Assembly (NCBI GenBank): GCA_036346355.1
Contig: CM070592.1
Span: 31,151,467-31,215,466, forward strand
Direction: 5' to 3'
Length of the DNA: 64,000 bases
Source of the DNA: Rhipidocladum racemiflorum
Lineage: Eukaryota > Streptophyta > Magnoliopsida > Poales > Poaceae
Both the position numbers and the translations under genes were made by a program. The notes beneath the pieces are model-generated. The model made no database searches. It had not been told where the DNA came from and saw only the letters and a program-made list of their open reading frames with translations. Positions 1-11,144 of this stretch are shown piece by piece (position 1 is the stretch's first letter; each line of letters begins with the position of its first letter).

Positions 1-2356
1 TATGGAGTATCTCGATAAGTTCGTAGTGGTATTCATAGATGATATCCTCATCTATTCCAAAAATGAAGAAGATCATACCCAACATCTACACTTAGTTCTG
101 GAGAAACTCCGAGAACATAAATTGTATGCCAAGTTCGAGAAATGTGAATTTTGGTTGAAGGAAGTTGCATTCCTCGGGCATATACTTTCCAAAGGTGGAA
201 TTTCTGTTGATCCCAGCAAAGTTCAAGCAGTCCAAAACTGGGAGCAACCAAAATCTGTTCCTCAAATCCGAAGTTTCCTCGGTTTAGCGGGATACTATCG
301 CCGCTTTATCGAAAACTTCTCCAAAATCGCTAAACCTTTGACTCAGCTCTTGAAGAAAGAAAAGAAATATGAATGGACTCCAGAATGCGAAGCAAGTTTT
401 CTGGAATTGAAGAAACGGTTAACCACAGCCCCAGTGCTGGTGTTACCCGACATCCATAAGAGCTTCGATGTTTATTGCGATGCTTCACGCAATGGTCTCG
501 GTTGCGTGTTGATGCAAGAGATGAAAGTCGTAGCTTATGCTTCTCGTCAGCTTCGACCTCATGAACTTAATTATCCAACTCATGATCTGGAGTTAGCTGC
601 AGTAGTGCACGCCCTTAAAATCTGGCGTCACTATCTTATTGGAAACAAGTGTGACATCTACACAGATCATAAGAGCTTAAAATACTTCTTTACTCAGCCA
701 GATCTTAATCTGCGACAAAGGAGATGGCTAGAATTAATAAAGGATTACGACCTTAGTATTCATTATCATCCTGGTAAAGCTAATGTCGTAGCAGATGCTC
801 TAAGCCGTAAACTTCATTGTATGACAGTGTCAGCATACACTGATCAATCTGAATTAGTAAAGGAATTTCAGAAGCTTAATTTGGGAATTGTTGAAAAAGG
901 ATTTGTTGCTAGTCTCCAAATGCAACCAAATCTGAAGACCCAAATTAAGATAGCTCAATCTAAAGACGAAGCTATATCTAAAATCCGAAAAGAGTTGGAA
1001 CAAGGCAAAGAATTGGAATTCTCAGAAAATTCGGGTGGTATACTCCAATTCAAGAATCGAATTTATATTCCCAGTGATCTAGAAATCAAGAAGTTGATCT
1101 TGAGTGAAGCTCATGAATCACCTCTTTCTATCCATCCTGGAAGCACGAAGATGTATCAAGATCTAAAGCAGGAATATTGGTGGCCCGGCATGAAAAAGGA
1201 AATCGCCGAATATGTCGCTAAATGTGACGTATGTCAGCGAGTAAAAGCCGAGCATCAACGCCCAGCTGGTTTACTTCGACCTCTTGAAATTCCTGAATGG
1301 AAGTGGGACCATATCTGTATGGATTTCATTGTTGGATTACCGAGAACCAGAAAAGGACATGATTCCATTTGGGTTATCGTTGATCGATTAACCAAAGTTT
1401 CCCATTTCATACCAGTCAAAACCACTCACCCCGGAGATAAACTCGCAGAGTTATATCTTGAAAATATTGTTCGTCTTCACGGAGTTCCCAAGACAATTGT
1501 GTCCGATCGAGGATCCCAGTTTACATCTCGTTTCTGGGAAAGTTTGCATACTCTGTTAGGGACAAAGCTGAATTTCAGTACGGCTTATCATCCCCAAACA
1601 GATGGACAGACTGAACGGACTAATCAGACCCTGGAGGATATGCTGAGAGCTTGTGTGCTATCTTATGGCATGGATTGGGAGAAAAGCTTACCTTTTGCTG
1701 AATTCTCCTATAATAATAGCTTTCAAGCCAGTCTCCAGATGTCTCCTTTTGAAGCACTTTACGGAAGAAAGTGCCGAACCCCTCTCTTTTGGTCTGAAAC
1801 TGGAGAAAGAAATTTCTTTGGCCCAGACATTATCCAAGAAGCCCAAGAGCAAGTTGACATGATTAGGAGTCGACTCAAAGAAGCCCAATCTCGTCAGAAG
1901 AGTTACGCCGACAATCGTCGACGTGAATTAAGCTTTGAAGTCGGAGATCATGTCTATTTGAAAGTTTCTCCTCTTCGCGGAGTTCGTCGTTTCCAAATCC
2001 GCGGGAAACTAGCCCCTCGATATATTGGACCGTTTCCAATTATCGCAAAGATGGGAGAGATGGCATATAAGTTGGAGCTGCCATCTCGTTTATCTGAAGT
2101 TCATAATGTCTTCCATGTATCTCAACTTAAGAAATGTCTTCGTGTGCCGACTGATCTCGCAAATCTCGACGATCTCGATTTACAACCTGATCTATCTTAT
2201 CGAGAGCGTCCTGTTCGCATTCTTGAAGAAGCCGAGCGACACACAAGAAACAAGATCCACAGAATGTTGAAGGTTCAGTGGAGTAATCATACTGAAGAAG
2301 AAGCTACGTGGGAGCGTGAGGAACATCTGATGAAAGAGTTTCCAGACTTCTTTTAG
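1..2356 (+). CDS. Ty3/gypsy chromovirus pol, C-terminal part (RT-RNase H-integrase-chromodomain)
   Basis: An open frame of about 784 codons, cut at its 5' end by the window edge inside reverse transcriptase. In order it shows the RT catalytic box FIDD (residues 11-14), the RT thumb, RNase H from about residue 155 (YCDAS) to 270 (DALSRK), the integrase zinc-binding HHCC region (about 377-411), the integrase core with D at about 440 and 501 and E at about 537, and a C-terminal chromodomain-like segment (about 730-780, RILEEAERHTRN then VQWSNH..EEATWE). This order and the chromodomain place it in the chromoviruses, most like Tekay/Del. No internal stop is present, so the element may be fairly young. 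Protease and gag would lie left of the window. A polypurine tract and LTR follow directly. Confidence 0.93.
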   Translation, partial: MEYLDKFVVVFIDDILIYSKNEEDHTQHLHLVLEKLREHKLYAKFEKCEFWLKEVAFLGHILSKGGISVDPSKVQAVQNWEQPKSVPQIRSFLGLAGYYRRFIENFSKIAKPLTQLLKKEKKYEWTPECEASFLELKKRLTTAPVLVLPDIHKSFDVYCDASRNGLGCVLMQEMKVVAYASRQLRPHELNYPTHDLELAAVVHALKIWRHYLIGNKCDIYTDHKSLKYFFTQPDLNLRQRRWLELIKDYDLSIHYHPGKANVVADALSRKLHCMTVSAYTDQSELVKEFQKLNLGIVEKGFVASLQMQPNLKTQIKIAQSKDEAISKIRKELEQGKELEFSENSGGILQFKNRIYIPSDLEIKKLILSEAHESPLSIHPGSTKMYQDLKQEYWWPGMKKEIAEYVAKCDVCQRVKAEHQRPAGLLRPLEIPEWKWDHICMDFIVGLPRTRKGHDSIWVIVDRLTKVSHFIPVKTTHPGDKLAELYLENIVRLHGVPKTIVSDRGSQFTSRFWESLHTLLGTKLNFSTAYHPQTDGQTERTNQTLEDMLRACVLSYGMDWEKSLPFAEFSYNNSFQASLQMSPFEALYGRKCRTPLFWSETGERNFFGPDIIQEAQEQVDMIRSRLKEAQSRQKSYADNRRRELSFEVGDHVYLKVSPLRGVRRFQIRGKLAPRYIGPFPIIAKMGEMAYKLELPSRLSEVHNVFHVSQLKKCLRVPTDLANLDDLDLQPDLSYRERPVRILEEAERHTRNKIHRMLKVQWSNHTEEEATWEREEHLMKEFPDFF

Positions 2357-2397
2357 TTTTCCTTAGCCCTCGCAAATCTCGAGGACGAGATTTTTGT

Positions 2398-2410
2398 AAG
2401 GGGGGTAGAT
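2398..2410 (+). other. Polypurine tract of the left gypsy element
   Basis: AAGGGGGGTAGAT lies 41 bases after the pol stop and one base before an LTR starting TGTAACATCC. This is the expected priming site for plus-strand DNA synthesis in an LTR retrotransposon. Confidence 0.85.
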
Positions 2411-3651
2411 TTGTAACATCCTCAAAAATGCAAAGTAATAAAAATCAAATATTAAAAATGTGGAATTACTTTTGTGTTGTATTTCTGGATTTTATGTGCA
2501 TTTATTGATTTTTGATCTATTGGTTGAATTAATTAATTGAATATTGGAATTTAAGAAAGAAGAGAAAAGAAAAGAGAAAATAGTAAATTGGTAAGAAATG
2601 AAATTACCATGGTAAAAATCTTGTATAACCTGACCAACCCTAGAAGATATTCCTAGTTGGTCAAAAGACCATGTGAATGCTTTTACTAGTGAAGAAAACA
2701 ATTAGAAATGATAAATCCTTTCTCTGGCCAGTCTAATGTCAGATTTTTAGAGAGAGTTGTGGAGCAATCTAGGCCTTGGGATTTTTACCATAAGACCTCA
2801 GACATATCATCTTTACTCACAAAAAATTTCAAAAATTAATAAGCATTTTTGCTATGAGTTAGCATTTATTTTAGAAAGAATTGAAATTCTGCAGAAGTTA
2901 GTAAAAGAATTATAAGGAAATTAATAATGCGAATTTGATGTTGAAATTTTTATGGTAGGTCCATTGTATAGAGATACACCTTCAGTAAAAATTTCAAAAT
3001 TTAATACGTTGGATTAATCCCTTAATTAATTCAAAAACTAAATTGATTTTTCTGTACAGTCGGCACTGTCAGAATTTTTATAATTAATTGGTAGATCATT
3101 TTAACTCCAAAATTTTACTGAAGCTAGTAGACTTACCCGTCAGCTTGGTCAAAAAGTTTCGAAAAATCTGGAGCTGTATAGACCGTGAATTAATTGGTAT
3201 GATGTGCTGTTAGTAGGGAGAGCCCTAGAGTTTTCCCCCTTCCCTGACGTGTGGGTCCACGCGTCCGGCGACACCTGCGCTGGCACCACTGCCGACAGGG
3301 ACCCAGAAGCCTCCGTGCCCACGCGTCAACCTCCTATTCTCTCCTTCCTTTCTCTTTTGTCTCGCTGCGGGTGGACCCGAGACCCACCTGTCAGTTTCCT
3401 CTTCCTCCCTTCCTCTCTATCTCTTTCTCTTATTCTCTCTGTTGCTCCGGCGAAACTCGCACCGCCTCATTCCTTGTCCGTTTCTCGCCGCAATCCCGCG
3501 CTTCGAGACCACCTCGACACCCCACTGCCAGCTCCCAACCTCGCCCATGCCTTGACCCTTGGCTGAACCGAAGGGAGAGCTTCCAGAGCTGACCTGAAAC
3601 CGCCGCCATTTCTTCACCAAGCCAACCCAGTCCTTACCGCCTTCCCCCGCC

Positions 3652-3659
3652 TATTTAAA
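3652..3659 (+). promoter_or_regulatory. Likely LTR promoter TATA box
   Basis: TATTTAAA sits in a GC/CT-rich context and is followed by a C-rich, leader-like stretch. The Tekay-like LTRs on the minus strand have a similar TATTTAAT near 50640 (and 59130). Transcription probably starts about 30 bases downstream (inferred). A strong 5' splice-like site (GTAAGA, 3803), an acceptor (TTTCAG, ending 3877) and a further donor (GTGAGA, 3938) follow. Confidence 0.5.
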
Positions 3660-5319
3660 GGAACGTATAGTGCCTCCAAACTCAGTTGAACCCGGAGCAA
3701 TCAACCCTTTTCCATATCACGCCCTAAACCACCTAAACCGAGCCATCTTCTCTATCTCCGGCGAAACCCAATTTGGGGAAAATACCAAATTCGTTTGACT
3801 CGGTAAGATAACGTCCAAATTATTGGGTCCTATAGTATCCTTGGTTACTCACGTAGCTTGTGCACCACTTGTTTCAGCTTGGAGTGCTCGAAGCTGCTCC
3901 AAGACCGTGAGACCTCGTCCGCCATTAGCGGCGCAAGGTGAGAGCTTCACCCGGTCCTCTATCCCATGGTTCAAGTACACGGTTAGAATCATAGAAACCC
4001 CCTGGAGCTCATACGCATAGCCATTCGTCCCGGATTGAACCGTAGCGCCGCTGAGCCAAACCTCGCCGTGGGTTTCCGCCGGTCACCGCCGTGAACTTGA
4101 ATTCTCCGAACACCACCCTCATCCGAGTAGTTCCCTGAGCTCACCGTGGTCCTGTGAAGCTTTAGCTGCTAGCCAAGGTCGATCGACGTCGCCGGTTGAT
4201 CGCCGGCGAGGCCGTCGGCCATCTCCCCTGCTCGGAGTCACTGCCGAGCGGGACCCCCCGTGTCAGCCGGTTTAGCCTGCACTTAGCCAAGCCAGCCTCA
4301 CTGCCGTGCGGGCCATGGTCGTCAGACGCACGCGCATGCGTCTCTCGCTGCCGTGCGGGCCCCATCGCGCAGTCGCGGGTGCCCTCGCGAGCGCTCGCAT
4401 GCGAGCCGCTGACGGGTGGACCCCAAATGTCAGCGACTGTGGGCCGATTCAAAAGGCCGCCCGCGCAAAAACACTGAAGTGCGCTTTCCTTTAAGGAAAG
4501 CGTATTTCCTTTATTTTCTGTTTTAATTGAACCAAAATGATTCAAATGGCTATATCTTTTAAACTATAGCTCCAAATTGAATGAGATAAATTTCTAAATT
4601 CATATTAAATCATCTAGTTTCATAATATGCAAAAATACTTGATGCTTGTTTAGCAAATTAACTTTGAATTTGAATTTAAAGAGTGAAATTTAAATATGGT
4701 GCATATAGAAATTTTGCAAATAAAGTCCAAATTAAATGAAACCAACTTTGTTGAAATCCTTAGGTCAAGTACTGTCCAAATATATAATTAGATTTGGATT
4801 TGGAACTAGTTTGTGAAAATTTCATATTAGGACTTTATTTAATGTATAAATTTAATATGATTGCAATAACTTGATCAAAAATGAATGAAATTTGTTTCTT
4901 TGAGCTCATTATACTAATTAGGATCGAACAGTAATATAATAGTTAGGGTGTACCATGTTGTTTCTATTGGTCATGTTAAATGTTGCTTTAAGTATTAAAT
5001 CAAATCTAATGCAATTGATCACATACCCTGAAAATGAACTTTGTTAAATATAATCCTACAATCTTAGCTTCCTGAATTCGTAAATTAAAATGAAATATTA
5101 CATTAAGAAAGGTAATCATGTTGTATGTCGTTAAACTTTTGCCTTAGGCCCAAAACCTTATAACTTGGCTAATGCATGAATTGATTAGGTAATTGTCATC
5201 ATTGATTGATTTGAATTGATTTCATTTGAATCTTTCAACTGCTATCCTTGTTGTTTATGTATTTGCTTCTTTTATCGACATTAAAGTATTCTTTTGCCAT
5301 GTTCTTAATCAACGTATAG

Positions 5320-5373
5320 ACGCTGAGACTACCGACTACGCCGTCGACGACACCGATCCAGCTGAGGAGCAAG
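5320..5373 (+). other. Acidic coding-like segment A within LTR, bordered by splice-like sites
   Basis: Preceded by a T-rich tract and AG (5318-5319). It reads in frame as an acidic peptide (around DAETTDYAVDDTDPAEEQ) and ends at AAG|GCAAGC, which fits a GC-type donor. The Tekay-like LTR on the minus strand has a matching acidic frame at about 49320-49390 after a similar AG, and the inverted LTR fragment has a related one near 10750-10820. Similarity continues past the donor-like site (FDHFDP against FDHVDP), so the donor is uncertain. Confidence 0.35.
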
Positions 5374-6652
5374 GCAAGCACCCCTTTGATCATTTTGATC
5401 CCAGATTTCATAAACAACTAAAATGTGATTAAGAATCTTCCTGCATGCTTATGATATAAATGTCTATTTTAAGTCCCTGGTAGCTATAACCCAAATTGAT
5501 GGATTACTTCAATCATGTTGACATGAATTCCATGATAACCATAGGTATGGGTAGATTCATTCCATAGATGGGCTATAACGATTATTAATTTCATCTGCTT
5601 AGCAATGCTTAGAATGATACGATGACATCTATACCCACATACACACTTCTTTATGAAATCTTTTATGGTTTATTTAAGCAGTAAAGGATACTGGTAGTTT
5701 GTTAAAAATGAAAATAAAACTACTGATTTGATGTGGGTGATTATTGGCAATAGCCGGTTGTACATGTTTTAACGTGTACGTAGATAGGGTGGAGTATCGC
5801 CCATGTCACAATAAGGACCGAGCTAATGTGTTGTTTTCGAGGCCAAGATAACCGTACATCCACAAATCTTGAAATGGGACAGTCTTAACCAATTAAAATT
5901 ATTTGGAACTAGCTTTACACTCTGGTAGGCAGAGGTACGGTGTACGTCTGATTATGAATTTGGGGCTATTATTATTCCTGGTGGGTCACTAACTCCGGAA
6001 TTTCTATTCCTGGTGGAGTTCTTGACTCAGAATTCCTTTTCCTTTTAAGCTTCCATCATAATCGGGGGTAAACACTGCCGGGTGCAAAGTTAGGTTCAAA
6101 TAATCGAACGGTTTCGTTGTGAACTCCTCGCGGGCATACCAAAGGAAGTGTGTCTTATAGCTTGCAAAAAGGAGAACATATCTTGTGGGTAAAGCAGTAC
6201 AAACTCTGCAGAGTCTAAACCTAATCGATTAGCCGCGCTCGCGGTCATGAGCACTTGGTAAAGTCATCACATAGTTAGCTGTTTCTGTTTTCAAAAACCT
6301 TTGATTTAACAATTTGAGAAATGATTTATACTTCTTTTATGTCACTTATTGTTACATTTGTCCATATAAGACCATGGAGGGTCTTGTTCGTTGTTTTACT
6401 CACAAAGGGCCGTGAGTAAAATGTTATTATTCTTTTATTACTTGTTACCTCAATTACCTATCAAACTGTTTTCAAGTTTTTATTTATGCTTTCCATTACT
6501 ATTCAGTATTACTTCATTCAAAACTTTCGCTTTATGCAAAACAACCGTAGAAACCCACTTTCTATTTCAGCCTGCATATATTCCAGGAATTGCATACACT
6601 ACAAAGTCTTGCGAGTACCAAAGTACTCAACTTGCTTCAACAATGTTTTTAG

Positions 6653-6720
6653 GTGAAGAGCAGGATTTCGATAATGAAGGGAATGATTTTGAGGAACCTG
6701 CGAGTTTTAGCGACGACTAA
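6653..6720 (+). other. Acidic coding-like segment B within LTR, with stop codon
   Basis: Follows TTTTTAG and reads as an acidic tail (EEQDFDNEGNDFEEPASFSDD, stop TAA 6718-6720). It enters with two bases of a codon, which is phase-compatible with segment A ending on one base. The minus-strand Tekay-like LTRs have a similar acidic tail ending EEEFQEDPST at about 48036-48085 and 56515-56565. Splicing is inferred, not shown. Confidence 0.35.
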
Positions 6721-6981
6721 TCTTTCTAGGTTCATCTCAGCAGTTGCCTGTGGAGTTATGGAATAGTTGGCAAACTATGAGATAGGGTTTTAATTTCCTG
6801 CTACTTTTGGTATTGTAATATCACTCTAAAACTTGTGATGTAATAAAAATGTGTATCTGTGTGGCTGTAATATCCAAATTGTGTTTGTGCGTGCCAGCCA
6901 CTGATCATGGGAATGGCACAGGATGCACTTAAAGAGCCTCATATTTATGTTATTTACTGACATAAAAATGAGGGTCTCACA

Positions 6982-8740
6982 CTCTGGTACCTCCGCCTCA
7001 GTGTCATCCAAGCGTAGGACTTGCGCTTGCCTTCCCCGTTGGACGCCAAGGCAAAACCGTGCGGCCCCACCTTCCTGGAGTTGTACGTCAAGGCGCAGCT
7101 CGGCGCCCAGGTCTTCAAGACCGTCCGCGTCGCGCTCGGCAGCGCGGCGGCCGGGACTTCCAATCAGAGCTGGAACGAGGATCTGCTGTTCATCGCCGCT
7201 GAACCGTTCGATCCTTTCTTGACCATCGTCGTGGAGGATGTTTTCTCCGGGCAGCCAGTCGACCAGGCTCGCGTGTCGCTGTCCTCAGTGCACCGTCGGT
7301 CTGACGACCGGGTTGAGCCGCCTTCGCGGTGGCTCAACCTCTGCGGAGACGAGGTCCGGCCGTACGCCGGTCGAGTCCACATGCGTGTCTGCCTGGAGGG
7401 CGGGTACCACGTGTTGGACGAGGCGGCGAACGTGGCGAGCGACGTACACGCGGCATCGGCATCGGCGGTATCAAAGCCGCCGATGGGCATCTTGGAGGTC
7501 GGCGTCCGCAGCGCGGCCAACCTGGTGCCAATGAAGATTGCCAGGGCGACGCGGCGACTCGATGGGCGTGTACATCGTGCTCAAATCTGAGCCCAAGTGG
7601 CGCGCCGCACGCGCACCATCCTGGACCAATTCAACCCGCGGTGGAACGAGCAGTACGCGTGGGACGTCTTCGACCCCTGCACCGTGCTCACCATCACCGT
7701 CTTCGACAACGTCCGGTACAGGAACGCCGACGCCGGTGATGCTGGCAAGCTGCCCAAGGACTCCCGCATCGGGAAGCTCCGCTTACGCCTCTCGACGCTC
7801 GACACCAACCGTGTGTACACCAACACCTACGGGCTCACCGCCGTGCACCCCGTCGGCGTGCGCAAGATGGGCCAGTTTGAGCTGGCCATCCGGCTCACCT
7901 GCCCGTCGTGGCTGACGCTGATGCAGGCCTACGGAACCCCGCTGCTTCCGCCCATGCACTACGTCAAGCCGCTCGAGCCGGCGCCGCAGGACGTGGTGTG
8001 GCACACAGCGATGCGCATCGTGTCGGGGCGGCTGGCGCGGTCGGAGCCGCTTGGCCGGGGCGGAGGTGGTGCGATGCACTGCCGACACGGACACACACTC
8101 GTGGAGCATGCGGCGGAGCAAGGCCAGCTGGTTCCGCGTCGTTGGCTGCCTGTCTCACGTCACCATGGCGGTGAAGTGGGCGCACCGGGTGAGCACATGG
8201 GAGCACCCGCGGACCACCGTGCTCATGCACGCGCTGCTCATCGCCATTGTGCTCTGGCCTGAGATGGTCCTGCCCACCGTTTGCCTGTACCTCTTCCTGG
8301 TCCTGCTCTGGCACTACCGAGCGTGACCGAGCGAGTCGACGGGCATGGACCTGCGACTGTCCCACGTCGACAGCGTCAGCCCTGATGAACTCGATGAGGA
8401 GTTCGACAGGATCCCCTCGGGGCGCCCTGCCGACATTGTGCGGATGCAGTAGGACCGACTGCGCACCATCGCCGGCCAGGCGCAGACGCTGCTCGGCAAC
8501 GTCGCCGACCACGGGGAGTGCATCGAGGCGCTGCTGTCCTGGCGCGACCCGCGGGCCACGGGGGTGTTAGCCGTGGTGTGCCTGCTGGCCACGCTGGTGC
8601 TGTTCGTCATGCCGTTCAAGGTGCTGCTGCTGGGCATAGGGTTCTACTACCTCCGGCACCCGAGGTTCCGCGGTGACATGCCATCCGCTGGGATCAACTT
8701 CTTCCGGCGCCTGCCGTCGCAGGCCGACCGGGTTCTTTAG
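6982..8740 (+). pseudogene. MCTP-family (multiple C2 domain and transmembrane) gene, 3' part, broken
   Basis: MCTP proteins are ER and plasmodesma-associated membrane proteins with three or four C2 domains and a C-terminal transmembrane PRT_C domain. Here the frame opens in a C2 domain (LWYLRLSVIQA, then LYVKAQLG and SNQSWNEDLLFIAAEPF). It continues through another C2 domain (TRTILDQFNPRWNEQYAWDV, about 7600-7690), the linker MHYVKPL (7954), and a C-terminal domain with two hydrophobic stretches (about 8225-8325 and 8565-8650), ending ...FFRRLPSQADRVL, stop TAG 8738-8740. It is intronless, as is common for this family. Damage: in-frame TAG 7015, frame changes near 7550, 7590 and 8045, TGA near 8325 and TAG near 8450. 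The 5' end is missing exactly at the LTR boundary, so a retrotransposon appears to have split it. Several lesions lie in GC-rich DNA and could be sequence errors. Confidence 0.85.
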
Positions 8741-9015
8741 AACACATAGCATCATCAATCAACTCACGCCACCACCGTTTGTTTCCTTGCTATTGCTGAT
8801 CGATCCCCGTGGTGTAATCGTCTTATTCAGATCGTTTGATGATCATTTGTTTTGCCTAGAAAAGCCTTGGTTGATAAGGCTTGGTGATGCCAATAATAAC
8901 GATAATAATGTTTATCAAATCCCTTGATTTATATAATCATTTCTTGATTTTTATATACTTTCTGGGGATTGTAGTCAACTGTTGATTTTTTTCCGAAAGA
9001 TTGGCATCTGTTTAT
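8741..9015 (+). other. 3' flank of the MCTP pseudogene, no gene seen
   Basis: AT-rich sequence after the stop, probably the former 3' UTR. No coding frame or repeat is evident. Confidence 0.4.
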
Positions 9016-9119
9016 ATGAAACTTTTGCATGGTTCTAATGCGCATACTGTGTTAGTCCCATGATCAGTAGCTAGCATGCACAAACACAATTTGAAATCAC
9101 AACCATGCAAAAGTTTCAT
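9016..9119. repeat. 19-bp perfect inverted repeat at the edge of the inverted LTR fragment
   Basis: The arm ATGAAACTTTTGCATGGTT (9016-9034) is repeated as its exact reverse complement at 9101-9119. The 66-bp loop matches the end of the left LTR (CACAAACACAATTT and CCCATGATCAGT, against 6880-6920 reversed). The arms are not in the left LTR, so this looks like a terminal rearrangement or a small foldback. Confidence 0.7.
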
Positions 9120-11090
9120 ATTTTATTACAGCGGAAGTATTGATACATTATGACCGATGAGGTCGACTAAACATAGCAAAAGAATCGAATGTCTTGTAGT
9201 TTGCCACATAACCCGTAGGCAACTGACAAGGTAAAGCCTTAGAAAGAATCATTGTTATTAATCCTGTTTTCCTGTGTTAGAGTAAGTGTCGAGGTTTTCT
9301 GCTTAAAAACAACAATAATAGCAAGGGTGAGTACATTGCGTAGCAAGACTTGTAGTGTTTACAAACCTAAAATAAATGCAAGCTGACTTAAAAGAAAGCA
9401 TCTACGATCATTCTTTGCATGGAGCTGAATTAAATTGTGAATACTGAATAATAGAATGAAAGCAAAAATTTGTAAAAGAAACGAAATAACAAGTATGTAA
9501 ACATAAAACTAATAACTAAGGGTGATATAAATGTAATAAGATACTCATAGTCCTTCGTGAGTGAAATATAACAATTACTCACAGCCCTTTGTGAGCCAAA
9601 TGACGTCCATTCTTAATAGATGAAATAATATCTGAAAACAAATTTTGCCAACACATGGCAAAACAGTTGAATTCAAGTTTGCCAATGCATTTCAAGTTTT
9701 GAATCATCTGTAAGGGTAAACTCACCAATAAATTATTAAAACATCTAACAATATGATGACTTTACCAAGTACTCATGACCGAGAGCGCGGCTAATCGATT
9801 AGTTTTAGACTCTGTAGAGTTGTATAGCTTTACCCACAAGATATGCTCTCCCCTTATGCATGGCCAATTGACACACTTCCTTTGGTGTGCCCGCAGGGAG
9901 TTCATAACGAAATTGTTCGATTATCTAAACCTAGCTTTGCACCAACCCGGTGACATTAAACCCCAGCTATGATGGAAGCCAACATTCAAGTGAAGCAATA
10001 ATGATCAGGAGCCCGCGGCTCAAATAAAACAACAACAGCCCCAATCCATAGCAAGGAGTACACCGTTGCACTAAATATGCATTTACCCACAACTCACTTG
10101 TGGCAGCCCCTTATAAGCAAACACGAAAGGGTTTACTGCTTTTGCTACTTCTGCCTACCAATGTACAAAGCTAGTTCCATATAATTTAATAGGTTAAGGC
10201 TGTCCCATACCAGCACTTGTGGATGTACGGTTATCTTGGCATGAAAACAACACAATAGTTCGGTCCTTGATGTGACATAGGCGATAATCTCCCCCTATCT
10301 ATGTACAAGTTAAAACAAGTACATCCGGCTATTGCCTTTAATCACCCACGTCAAAACATTATTTTATTTTCAGAGGAAGAAGATGTCAATAATCATAATA
10401 CTTCAACAGGTTCAAGATTAAAGTTCATCATGTCCAACAATTTTGGTTTATCACGACCAGTATAACCATCTGTTCGTGTTCTTAGTCTAAAGCAGGGCTA
10501 AGCGTATGCATGTAATAATCGAATATACATATTTTGACATTATCAAATGTCTATCCAGGAGCTAGGGCTATCATGGTTCACATATCAATGTTAATTAAGG
10601 AAATCCATCAATGAAGGTTATATTTACCAATACCCATAAAATAACAATTTTATGAAACATAGAGCATGCATGCAAGTTTTAATCAAAATTTTAGTTAATT
10701 ATGGAAGACTGGGATCAATATGATCAAGGGGTGCTTGCCTTGCTATCCTTTGTTTTCAGCGATGAAATCGAAGTTGGTTCTCGAAGTTGTCGATGACGAA
10801 GTCCGAGACGTCGGATTCTACACATCGTACAACGGGAAAAATAGCAAATAACACTTTCAAGTTTACCCAACATTTCACCACAGTGACACCAGTAGTAGCA
10901 CAACACACAAACAATTAGCTACTAAGGCAACAAAGCAGAGAAGAGCAAGTATCATATAAGAATTTGAAATTGCTTGGAAATTAACAACTTTTTTTGCTAT
11001 CCTTAGGCTGACGCATTAGACCTCCCTTACCCCCAATCTCTTGCGGCGCAGCCTGCACTCTTTTTTGCTCCTCCTGAACTCAAACACGCA
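9035..11090 (-). repeat. Tekay-like LTR fragment, opposite orientation to the left LTR
   Basis: Read on the minus strand it is collinear with about 5000-6920 of the left LTR. Shared landmarks are the ATCTTGTGGGTAAAG/ACTCTGTAGAGT/CGATTAGCCGCGCTC block (about 9775-9850), the GGCAATAGCCGG...GTACAT block (about 10310-10345), the hairpin around GGCTCACAAAGGGC (about 9580-9600), and GCAAGGCAAGCACCCC (about 10725-10745). Identity is visibly lower than between paired LTRs, so it comes from a related family or an old insertion. No pol is attached. The outer boundary near 11090 is approximate. Confidence 0.72.
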
Positions 11091-11144
11091 TAATGTTACA
11101 CAGAACACACACTAAACTGAGAAGAGCTTGAACATTCACACACA

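Larger units (their letters stand above)
2412..6981 (+). repeat. 3' LTR (about 4.57 kb) of the left Tekay-like gypsy element
   Basis: Starts TGTAACATCC right after the polypurine tract and is read to end ...GGGTCTCACA at 6981, where coding sequence of an MCTP gene starts in frame. The partner LTR is outside the window, so the right boundary rests on this junction and on the TG...CA ends. Inside are an AT-rich U3, a GC-rich block (about 3200-4480) with a TATA-like box, and two acidic coding-like segments near 5320 and 6653. The block around 6180-6250 (ATCTTGTGGGTAAAG, ACTCTGCAGAGT, CGATTAGCCGCGCTC) recurs inverted near 9775-9850 and, more diverged, near 48420-48485 and 56900-56965, which shows common descent of these LTRs. 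The 4.57-kb length is long for a plant LTR. Confidence 0.82.

Noticed and set aside
3204..3620. Overlapping open frames in the GC-rich part of the left LTR
   Set aside because: Three frames are open at once because of low stop density in GC-rich LTR leader sequence; none has family features.
5235..5417. Minus-strand frame over LTR segment A
   Set aside because: Shadow of the plus-strand acidic frame; not kept in the related LTRs.
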